Of a DNA stretch of 5,824 nucleotides, positions 1 through 5,789 are shown in pieces. This DNA is from CAYQTO01 sp964420455. GTDB taxonomy: Bacteria > Sumerlaeota > Sumerlaeia > SLMS01. Each line of letters starts with the position of its first letter. Position 1 is the first letter of the stretch. The notes under the pieces were generated by a model. The model was not told the DNA's origin. It saw nothing but the letters and a program-made list of their open reading frames with translations, and ran no database searches. Location of the stretch: the NCBI GenBank assembly GCA_964420455.1, contig CAYQTO010000192.1, positions 1 through 5,824 of the forward strand, given 5' to 3'. Position numbers and translations under genes: made by a program.

Positions 1-413
1 ACGTGCTCGCCAAGCAGGCCGCCGTCGACGCAGGCGCCTTCGAAGCCATCCAATATCGCGAGGACGGCACCGTCACCGAAGCCTCCATCGCCAACTTTCA
101 CATGGTGAAGGACGGTGCCATCCACACGCACCCGGCGGACGGGCGCATCCTTGCGGGGTGCAAGCGCGCTTTCGTCCTCGCCATCGCCCGGGAAATCGGC
201 ATCCCCGTCCACGAGCATCACTTCGACCTCGAGTTTCTCCGCACCGCCGACGAGGCCTTCCTCACCTCCACCACCATCAACGCCTTGCCGGTAACGCGAA
301 TCGACGACGCCCCCGTGGGCATCGGTGCCGTGGGTCCCGTCCTCGGCCGTCTGATGCCTGCTATTACCGAGCGCCTTGAGGCGGTGATCACCCGGGCCCG
401 CGAGGCCTCCTGA
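1..413 (+). CDS. Class IV PLP aminotransferase, probably D-amino-acid transaminase type (5'-truncated by window)
   Basis: This is the C-terminal half of a fold-type IV pyridoxal-phosphate enzyme, a family that moves amino groups between amino and keto acids (D-alanine or branched-chain type) in the cytosol. Counting from the Val codon at position 3, TEAS-x2-N (25-31) matches the TE[GA]S-x2-N motif whose Glu contacts the PLP ring nitrogen. ILAG-x2-R (49-55) matches the phosphate-binding ILPG-x2-R motif, and TSTT (88-91) followed by PV (96-97) matches the family's conserved TSTT-x4-PV block. The catalytic Lys lies upstream, outside the window. The GTG at 3 is almost certainly internal: the family usually reads NVLAKQ here, and positions 1-2 (AC) fit the end of an Asn codon. 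The stop is 30 bp before accD, so co-transcription is likely. A branched-chain aminotransferase or aminodeoxychorismate lyase is possible, but the motifs fit D-amino-acid transaminases best. Confidence 0.88.
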   Translation, partial: VLAKQAAVDAGAFEAIQYREDGTVTEASIANFHMVKDGAIHTHPADGRILAGCKRAFVLAIAREIGIPVHEHHFDLEFLRTADEAFLTSTTINALPVTRIDDAPVGIGAVGPVLGRLMPAITERLEAVITRAREAS

Positions 414-432
414 CGCCCCGCCACCAACGCCC

Positions 433-437
433 AGGAG
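433..437 (+). promoter_or_regulatory. Shine-Dalgarno site of accD, supporting its GTG start
   Basis: AGGAG lies 6 nt before the GTG at 444. This fixes the accD start at a non-ATG codon, and the resulting N terminus (MNWFRR) is typical of AccD proteins. Confidence 0.8.
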
Positions 438-443
438 CTTTCC

Positions 444-1367
444 GTGAACTGGTTTCGCCGCCCCAGCCCCCAATACATCAACATCACCAAGGCCACCAAG
501 CCCGAGGAGGCCGTGGCCGTGCCCAAGGACCTGTGGCACAAGTGCACCAAGTGCGGGGTGTTGACGCTGCGGCGGGACTTCGAGGCGAACCAGTCCGTCT
601 GCCCCGCCTGCAACAAGCACGAGCGGCTTTCCGCCCGCGCACGCATCCGCTTCCTCGTTGACGAGGGAACCTTTTCCGAGACCCACGGCGACCTGACGGC
701 CGCCGACCCGCTGGAATTCGTCGCCAAGGTTCCCTACCCCGAGTACATCGCCCAGCAAACCCGCAAGGCGGGCGAGAACGAGGCCGTCCTTACCGGCACC
801 GCGGAGATCGGTGGCGTCCGCTCCTCCCTCGCCATCATGGACTTCAACTTTATGGGCGGATCGATGGGATCCGTCGTCGGCGAGAAGATCACCCGCGCCA
901 TGGAACAAAGCCTCGCGGAGCAGATCCCCTGCATTACCCTGACAAGCAGCGGCGGGGCGCGCATGCAGGAGGGGATCCTCTCGCTCATGCAAATGGCCAA
1001 GACGTCGATCCTCTGCGCCGAGATGCAGGAAGCCGGCGTCCCGTTCGTCAGCATCCTGGCGGACCCGGCGACGGGAGGCACCATGGCCAGCTTCGCCTCG
1101 CTCGGTGACATCATCCTGGCCGAGCCCGGCGCCATCGTGGGCTTTGCCGGCAAGCGTGTCATTGAACAAACCATCAAGCAGCAATTGCCGCCGGACTTCC
1201 AGACGGCGGAGTTCCAGCGCGAACACGGATTCGTCGACCGCGTGGTGGAGCGCAAGAACCTGCGCGGCGAGCTCATCCGCCTCCTGCGCCTGATGACCGG
1301 GCTCCCAGCCTATCACGAAAGCGCCGAACCCGCCGACCGGGAAGTCACCACGATCACCGCCAGTTGA
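444..1367 (+). CDS. accD: Acetyl-CoA carboxylase carboxyltransferase subunit beta
   Basis: AccD pairs with AccA to form the carboxyltransferase that moves the carboxyl group from carboxybiotin on AccB to acetyl-CoA, giving malonyl-CoA for fatty acid synthesis in the cytosol. The 307-residue length is normal for the family. An N-terminal zinc ribbon is present with Cys34, Cys37, Cys53 and Cys56, spaced C-x2-C-x15-C-x2-C as in E. coli AccD. The crotonase-fold core follows, with MDFNFMGGSMG (132-142), SGGARMQEG (169-177), which supplies backbone for the CoA/oxyanion site, PATGG (208-212) and then the EPGAIVGFAG block. The PATGGT version differs slightly from the more usual PTTGGV. Translation starts at GTG behind a good AGGAG site. 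No accA or folC is seen beside it. The gene ends at 1367, followed by a 156-bp gap. Confidence 0.97.
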   Translation: MNWFRRPSPQYINITKATKPEEAVAVPKDLWHKCTKCGVLTLRRDFEANQSVCPACNKHERLSARARIRFLVDEGTFSETHGDLTAADPLEFVAKVPYPEYIAQQTRKAGENEAVLTGTAEIGGVRSSLAIMDFNFMGGSMGSVVGEKITRAMEQSLAEQIPCITLTSSGGARMQEGILSLMQMAKTSILCAEMQEAGVPFVSILADPATGGTMASFASLGDIILAEPGAIVGFAGKRVIEQTIKQQLPPDFQTAEFQREHGFVDRVVERKNLRGELIRLLRLMTGLPAYHESAEPADREVTTITAS

Positions 1368-1385
1368 AACAATAAACCCACTTTA

Positions 1386-1403
1386 CCTGAATTCGACTTC
1401 AGG
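1386..1403. terminator. Small inverted repeat after accD, possible weak terminator or mRNA end hairpin
   Basis: CCTGAA (1386-1391) and TTCAGG (1398-1403) are perfect complements around a 6-nt loop, 18 bp after the accD stop. The following bases (GAATTACTTTCAC) have only short T runs, so this is not a clear intrinsic terminator. It could instead be an mRNA-stabilising hairpin or chance. Confidence 0.3.
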
Positions 1404-1463
1404 GAATTACTTTCACGGATTCTTGGTGTTGCCTGTATGCACCGCTAATGTCAGCTAGCCAAC

Positions 1464-1478
1464 GGCCCTAGCGGGGCC
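1464..1478. promoter_or_regulatory. GC-rich inverted repeat in the leader of the 1524 gene
   Basis: GGCCC (1464-1468) and GGGCC (1474-1478) can pair around a 5-nt loop. An alternative pairing uses GCTAG (1454-1458) with CTAGC (1468-1472); the two share bases and so exclude each other. The repeat lies about 45 bp before the ATG at 1524, where an operator or leader structure would be expected. The rest of the 1368-1523 gap shows no clear promoter: the best 17-bp-spaced pair (TTGGTG at 1423, TAATGT at 1446) matches consensus poorly. Confidence 0.25.
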
Positions 1479-1523
1479 ATGTACCGTCCATCCCACCGAT
1501 CTTGAACTGACCGGAGAAACTGC

Positions 1524-3440
1524 ATGTCTGTTGCTGCCGACTGGAGAATCCTGAACCCCACCGGTGACCTCGAGGCGCTCCTGTCCCGGGCCAAGTCCGT
1601 GCACGTCGCCTCCTCCTCACAGGAAATGCTCGACCTTGCTTGTGGCGGCCCGGACAGCGACTTCATGGAGGTCGCCTACGACCTCCCGGACGGGCGCCGA
1701 ATCGTCGAGGCGGAGGTCTCGCGCGTCCGCAATGGCATCGCCGCAAACTACCTCGAGCCCTATATGCGTCGCCGCGATCCCGACTGCATGCTGATCGCCG
1801 ACGAAAACCCCTCGGACAAACAGCGCTTCGACGACCGCTTCGGGAAACCCTTCGGCCCCGTTCGCGACGAATCCTTTGACTGGCTCGCCTCCCAGGACCT
1901 CGTCCTTTTCCCGTTCATCTCTGGCCAGGCGGGCATCGGCATTGATTCCGTCGCCGTTGCTCCCGCCAACGCGGGCTTCTTCGCCTTCGGCCTCGCCCTG
2001 CTTCAGGGCAACATCGCCCCGGAGGACCTCCCCGAGACCTTCAGCCCCAAGGCCGTCATCTACGTCGTCCCCCCCTTCCGCCACACGCATTTCGAGGGGC
2101 GCCAGGTCGTCGTCCACAACCGCCGGCCCGACCTCCACGAACTCTTCTCCTACAACCTCTACCCCGGCCCCTCCGCCAAAAAGGGCGTCTACGGGATGCT
2201 GATCGCCCTCGGCGAGCGCGAAGGCTGGGTCACCGCCCACTGCTCCACGGTGCGCGCCGTCACCCCCTACGATAACGAGGTCGTCTTCATGCACGAGGGC
2301 GCCTCCGGCGGCGGCAAGTCCGAGATGCTCGAGTATCCCCACCGCCTCGCCGACGGTCGCCTCCACCTCGGCCACAACATCGTCACCGGCGAGGACCGCC
2401 ACCTCGAACTCCCCCGTACCTGCGACCTCGAACCGGTCACCGACGACATGGCCCTCTGCCACACCAGTTGGCAGCAGCAGGACGACGGTCACCTCGTCCT
2501 TGCAGACGCCGAGGAAGGGTGGTTCGTCCGCGTCAACCACATCACCAAGTACGGGACCGACATGAACCTCGAGTCGCTCACGGCGACTCCCCCCAAGCCG
2601 CTCCTCTTCCTCAACATCGACGCGGTCGCCGGTAGCCGCGCCCTCATCTGGGAGCATATCGAGGACGAGCCCGGCAAGCCGTGCCCCAACCCCCGCGTCG
2701 TCGTTCCCCGCTCCATCGTTCCCGGTGTGGTCAAGGACCCCGTCCGCGTCGACATCCGCAGCCTGGGCGTCCGCACCCCCCCCTGCACCAAGGAAACCCC
2801 GACCTACGGCATCATTGGCCTCTTTCACATTCTGCCCCCGGCGCTCGCCTGGCTTTGGCGCCTCGTCGCCCCCCGGGGCCACGCCAACCCCAGCATCGTC
2901 CAGACCGGCGGCATGAGCAGCGAAGGCGTCGGCTCCTACTGGCCCTTTGCCACCGGCCGCCGCGTCGACCAGGCCAACCTCCTCCTCCGCCAGATCATCG
3001 AAACCCCAGCCGTCCGCTACATCCTCTGCCCCAACCAGCACGTCGGCGCCTGGGAGACCAGCTTCATGCCCCAGTGGCTCGCCCGCGAGTACCTCGCCCG
3101 CCGCGGCAATGCGGACTTCCGCCTCGGCCAGATCGAGCCCTCCCGCTGCCCCCTCCTCGGCTATGCCCTCTACTCCATGCAGATCGAGGGCCGCATGATC
3201 CCCCGCTGGTTCCTCCAGGTCGACACCCAGCCCGAGGTTGGCCCCGAGGCCTACGACAAGGGCGCCGAGATCCTCTGGGAGTTCTTCCACGACCAGCTCA
3301 AGAAGTTCGACCATCCGGACCTTCTGCCGGAAGGCCGCCGCATCATCGAGTGCTGCAACGACCGCGGCACCGTGGCGCAGCTCGAGGAAATCCTCGGCCC
3401 CGCCTGCCAGGTTGACGCCCCGATCAAGACCGGAGGCTGA
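1524..3440 (+). CDS. DUF4914-like protein with PEPCK-type P-loop active site, function unknown
   Basis: This 638-residue soluble protein has no signal peptide or membrane segment. I recognise it, from memory, as DUF4914-like, a family without a known reaction. The ATG at 1524 has GGAG 7 nt upstream. Read against the GTP-dependent PEP carboxykinase pattern, it shows in order: Lys219-Lys220 (PEPCK KK before the metal site), EGW-x3-H with His239 (metal-ligand His), a Walker A loop G259-x4-GKS (265-266), Asp307-Asp308 in DDMA (kinase-2, PEPCK DDIA), DGHLVLADAEEGWF (PEPCK G-x-L-x-AINPE-x-GFF), Asn389-x-Arg391 (PEPCK N-x-R PEP-binding pair) and M464-x-SE (PEPCK M-x-SE). Differences: the P-loop Cys typical of GTP-PEPCK is Gly, and the GGRRP block is replaced. 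I infer a PEPCK-fold nucleotide-dependent enzyme, perhaps a kinase, with a changed substrate. The fold is fairly likely; the reaction is unknown. The gene is isolated from accD by 156 bp and converges on the kinase gene. Confidence 0.85.
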   Translation: MSVAADWRILNPTGDLEALLSRAKSVHVASSSQEMLDLACGGPDSDFMEVAYDLPDGRRIVEAEVSRVRNGIAANYLEPYMRRRDPDCMLIADENPSDKQRFDDRFGKPFGPVRDESFDWLASQDLVLFPFISGQAGIGIDSVAVAPANAGFFAFGLALLQGNIAPEDLPETFSPKAVIYVVPPFRHTHFEGRQVVVHNRRPDLHELFSYNLYPGPSAKKGVYGMLIALGEREGWVTAHCSTVRAVTPYDNEVVFMHEGASGGGKSEMLEYPHRLADGRLHLGHNIVTGEDRHLELPRTCDLEPVTDDMALCHTSWQQQDDGHLVLADAEEGWFVRVNHITKYGTDMNLESLTATPPKPLLFLNIDAVAGSRALIWEHIEDEPGKPCPNPRVVVPRSIVPGVVKDPVRVDIRSLGVRTPPCTKETPTYGIIGLFHILPPALAWLWRLVAPRGHANPSIVQTGGMSSEGVGSYWPFATGRRVDQANLLLRQIIETPAVRYILCPNQHVGAWETSFMPQWLAREYLARRGNADFRLGQIEPSRCPLLGYALYSMQIEGRMIPRWFLQVDTQPEVGPEAYDKGAEILWEFFHDQLKKFDHPDLLPEGRRIIECCNDRGTVAQLEEILGPACQVDAPIKTGG

Positions 3441-3452
3441 GAAAAAGCCCCC

Positions 3453-4730
3453 CTACTCCTCCGACACCGCCCCCAGCACCTCGATCCAGTCCATCGCGGT
3501 CTGGGGGCGGTCCTTCGGGTCTGGCCGGAGCGCGGCGGTGAGGGCCTCCTCGAATCGCGGCGGCAGGTCCGTCCGGTATGCCCTCAGCGGTGTGCCGCGC
3601 TCCCCATTGATCGTCTCGATCAAGTCCGTCTTGTTGCGCCCCTCGAAGGGAAACCGGCCCGTCGTCAGCGCCAGATAGGCGGTGACCGCCAGCCCCCACA
3701 GATCCGTCGAGACGCCGATCTTCTGCTCCGCGAGGGACTCCGGCGGAAGGAAGTGAAAGGTGCCGACGGTGATGTTGGCCATGGTAAGGCGCTCGCCCCC
3801 TTCGAGGATGCCGGCCACGCCGAAGTCGACCAGCCGGACATCGCCGCTCTCGTCGTCGGCGATAATGTTGCCTGGTTTCACATCACGGTGGATGATGCCG
3901 CGACAGGGCTGGCCGGCGTCGTCCTCAAATTCGAAGGTGTGGGCGGCGTGGAGGGCGCGGGCCACGGGTAGAAGAAACCGGGCCACGCGGCATGGATCCA
4001 TCAACGGTTCGCGCATGAAGATCTTGTCGAAGGAGCGGCCCCGGGCGAGATCCATCACGATGTAGAGATAGTCGCGGTCCACGTCGTCGCCCCAGGAATG
4101 CACACGGACCGTGGCTGGGGCGCCGGACTCGGCGAGGAGGCGCTGGAGCCGGGCCTCACGGGAGAAACGCCTGATCAACGCCTCGCGGTCGAGCGACGGC
4201 AGGTACTCCGGATCGAGGAACTTCGGATTGAGAAGCTTGATGGCGACCGGGGCCGACTCGTCGATGGGATATCCCTTCCAGACCTCGCCGAAGGCACCCA
4301 TGCCAATGCGCGTATAGACGGCGTAGCGATCGAGGAAGTCGCCACTGAAGGCGAGGGGGAAGGTGGGGGTGGATCGGGCGGCCCAGCGGAGGTACGTCTG
4401 GTCGCCGCCGGTGACCCGCGCCAGGGGCCAGGTAATCCCGACGGTGGGGCCATGGGGGCCGATCATGATCCCATCCCCGTGCTTCAGTTCCACGGGTCCA
4501 TCCAACCGCCGCTCGCCGATGTACGTGCCGTGCTTGCTCCCGAGATCCGCGTAATACCACCGGTCGTCCTCGCGATAGAACTGCCCGTGGTGGCGCGAGA
4601 TAAAGTTGTACATCTCCGGGTCGAAGAGCACGTGGTTCCCCGGCGCCCGGCCCAGGGTGATGACCGGCTCGTCGAAGACGTAGGAGGTCACGGCCCCCTG
4701 CTTTTCGCAGATCGTGAGGCAGACCTTCAT
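3453..4730 (-). CDS. FHA domain-containing Ser/Thr protein kinase (Hanks type)
   Basis: This 425-residue protein joins an N-terminal phosphothreonine-binding FHA domain to a bacterial eukaryotic-like protein kinase. FHA (about 2-104): GR (27-28), SRHH (45-48) and LGSKHGTYIG (63-72). After a linker, the kinase domain starts near 136: glycine loop GMGAFGEV (143-150), VAIK with ATP-binding Lys165, likely helix-C Glu192, catalytic HRDVKPGN (281-288, base Asp283), DFG (302-304), GTFHFLPPE (323-331) as the APE-type segment and DLWGLA (343-348). All catalytic residues are present, so it should be active. It ends just after the kinase domain and has no membrane segment, unlike PknB-type receptors, so it is probably cytosolic. 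An in-frame ATG at 4862 exists, but the ATG at 4730 has a good ribosome site and starts directly at the FHA domain. The gene diverges from the membrane-protein gene at 4883. The substrate is unknown; the FHA domain may bind the autophosphorylated kinase or a partner. Confidence 0.95.
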   Translation of the reverse strand: MKVCLTICEKQGAVTSYVFDEPVITLGRAPGNHVLFDPEMYNFISRHHGQFYREDDRWYYADLGSKHGTYIGERRLDGPVELKHGDGIMIGPHGPTVGITWPLARVTGGDQTYLRWAARSTPTFPLAFSGDFLDRYAVYTRIGMGAFGEVWKGYPIDESAPVAIKLLNPKFLDPEYLPSLDREALIRRFSREARLQRLLAESGAPATVRVHSWGDDVDRDYLYIVMDLARGRSFDKIFMREPLMDPCRVARFLLPVARALHAAHTFEFEDDAGQPCRGIIHRDVKPGNIIADDESGDVRLVDFGVAGILEGGERLTMANITVGTFHFLPPESLAEQKIGVSTDLWGLAVTAYLALTTGRFPFEGRNKTDLIETINGERGTPLRAYRTDLPPRFEEALTAALRPDPKDRPQTAMDWIEVLGAVSEE

Positions 4731-4735
4731 GGGCT

Positions 4736-4740
4736 TCCTT
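4736..4740 (-). promoter_or_regulatory. Shine-Dalgarno site of the FHA kinase, deciding its start
   Basis: On the minus strand AAGGA lies 5 nt before the ATG at 4730-4728. This favours that start over the in-frame ATGs at 4790 and 4862, which lack comparable sites and would add a low-complexity, arginine-rich extension before the FHA domain. Confidence 0.75.
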
Positions 4741-4757
4741 GCTCCCGCAAAAGGGTG

Positions 4758-4777
4758 GCGCCGAAGGAAATCGGCGC
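4758..4777. promoter_or_regulatory. Perfect inverted repeat in the divergent kinase/membrane-protein intergenic region
   Basis: GCGCCGA (4758-4764) and TCGGCGC (4771-4777) are perfect 7-bp complements around AGGAAA. The repeat sits 28-47 bp upstream of the kinase start in a 152-bp divergent region. It could be an operator or, on the minus strand, a leader hairpin. A related string, GGGAAATCGG (4797-4806), repeats the loop and first arm bases with one extra G. No convincing -10/-35 pair was found for either gene. Confidence 0.4.
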
Positions 4778-4882
4778 AGGCGGGGCCCATCCGCGAGGGA
4801 AATCGGGCATTCCGAATTTCTTCTTTACTCCCACTCCCCAATCCCCGCTTGGTTGCCAGCATTCCAATTCAGGCACAAACGA

Positions 4883-5575
4883 ATGGACTCAAACACCACG
4901 CGGAACCTCCTCATCGGGTGCGGCATCGCGGTCTTGGTTGTCGGCATCGCCATTGTCGGCTTCTGCGCCTTCAGCGCCTACTTCGTCGGCTCGAGCGCCA
5001 ACCAGCTCGTCAGCATAGGCGAGGACATCGAGCGCCTCGACTCCCTCGACAGCCAATACCGGTTTGTGAATCCGGGAAATTATGCCGTCGTCTCCGAGGA
5101 TTATCAGGCCTACCTCCGTGCTCGCCAGGACATGATCCAGCGCTTTCACGACGAGGACATCGTGAGCGCCTCCGGCGTGATGGGTGTGGTCGGTTCCGGG
5201 TTTGAAGGGAGCGCCGCAGAGGCCCTCGAGAAGGAGCAGATGTCCTTCAACAAGTACATGTATTACGCGGTGCTGACCGCCGCGGTGGCCCGCGGACGCA
5301 AGGGCCGTGGCGGTGTCGCCAACGACCTCTATGACGACGCCATCGCCGAGTACGAACGCCTCTCCCGCGAAACCGGCTACTGGGAAGGCGTCAATGACGA
5401 GGTGGTGCCCGACATGAATTCCGCCTTCCAGGACATCAGTGAGCGGCTGTCCGCTGAAACCGTCCAGACAATCGAACAGGCGCTCCCCCCCGCCCAGCAC
5501 GATCCCAAGGACCTCGGCGCCGAGATGTTCATCATCGAGACGGTAATCACCCGCCCCTACTATCAGGAATTCTAG
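4883..5575 (+). CDS. Single-pass membrane protein of unknown function
   Basis: I do not recognise this 230-residue protein. A short N terminus (MDSNTTRN) is followed by one strongly hydrophobic segment at about 9-35 (LLIGCGIAVLVVGIAIVGF and on), best read as an uncleaved anchor. The single Arg before it and acidic residues after it suggest N-in, with the C-terminal domain outside. The remaining ~195 residues are hydrophilic and probably mostly helical, with acidic stretches (IGEDIERLDSLDS) and a basic patch ARGRKGRGG near the middle. I see no enzyme motif, lipobox or second membrane segment. The ATG at 4883 has only a weak site (AGG at 4871-4873). The frame is open upstream to a TTG at 4739, but that extension is arginine/proline-rich and crosses the regulatory region. 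The gene is transcribed divergently from the FHA kinase, so a functional link is possible but unproven. Confidence 0.8.
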   Translation: MDSNTTRNLLIGCGIAVLVVGIAIVGFCAFSAYFVGSSANQLVSIGEDIERLDSLDSQYRFVNPGNYAVVSEDYQAYLRARQDMIQRFHDEDIVSASGVMGVVGSGFEGSAAEALEKEQMSFNKYMYYAVLTAAVARGRKGRGGVANDLYDDAIAEYERLSRETGYWEGVNDEVVPDMNSAFQDISERLSAETVQTIEQALPPAQHDPKDLGAEMFIIETVITRPYYQEF

Positions 5576-5598
5576 CGGGCCCGGACCCGCGGACCCGC
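5575..5598. repeat. GC-rich hairpin and 8-bp direct repeat at the end of the membrane-protein gene
   Basis: GCGGG (5575-5579) can pair with CCCGC (5586-5590). GGACCCGC occurs twice head to tail (5583-5590 and 5591-5598), giving two alternative partners for the left arm. It begins in the stop codon of the gene. No T run follows, so a terminator role is uncertain. Confidence 0.35.
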
Positions 5599-5610
5599 AC
5601 ACCGGGGCGG

Positions 5611-5772
5611 GGAACGACGGCGCTCTGAACGTTTCCCCATCGTGTGCGCTTGGCGATGGTGAGGCGACGCGACCCGATGCAGGAACAACGGCGCGCTGAA
5701 GCTTTCCGGCTCATTTGCGCTTGGCGATGGTGGGATGCCCCGCCCGGGTGCAGGAACAACGGCGCGCTGAAG
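5611..5772. repeat. Imperfect tandem repeat with 71-bp period, two full copies plus a partial third
   Basis: Copies start with GGAAC at 5611, 5682 and 5753, exactly 71 bp apart. Copies 1 and 2 match at about 54 of 71 positions by my count without gaps; the most conserved core is GCGCTTGGCGATGGTG. The third copy keeps the first 20 bases (5753-5772) identical to copy 2, then diverges. Because 71 is not a multiple of 3 and neither strand gives a protein-like frame, this is non-coding. It occupies most of the gene-free 3' region and resembles no CRISPR layout, as there are no separate spacers. Confidence 0.8.
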
Positions 5773-5789
5773 GTGCGCCCACAAAACAG

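Noticed and set aside
1617..3314. A 565-codon open frame on the minus strand opposite the PEPCK-like gene
   Set aside because: It lies wholly antisense to a gene with clear motifs; its product is a Val/Gly/Glu/Ala-rich string, as expected when GC-rich codons are read backwards.
2681..3415. A 244-codon open frame in another plus frame inside the PEPCK-like gene
   Set aside because: The product is almost entirely Pro, Arg, His and Ala, the usual signature of a frame-shifted reading of C-rich coding DNA.
4731..4862. Extended N terminus for the FHA kinase from the ATG at 4862
   Set aside because: The extension is basic and low in information, precedes a complete FHA domain, leaves only 20 bp to the divergent gene and lacks the good ribosome site found at 4736-4740.
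4098..5018. A 306-codon plus-strand open frame opposite the kinase
   Set aside because: It is antisense to conserved FHA and kinase motifs, runs into the membrane-protein gene in the wrong frame and has no recognisable domain.
4889..5602. A 237-codon minus-strand open frame opposite the membrane-protein gene
   Set aside because: The opposite strand gives a clear membrane anchor and a better start; this frame is Gly/Val/Asp-rich without motifs.
5547..5784. Small minus-strand genes of about 70 codons in the repeat region
   Set aside because: The frames arise from the 71-bp repeat, whose period is not a multiple of 3, so successive copies are read in different frames; the products are Arg/Ser/Pro-rich with no domain.
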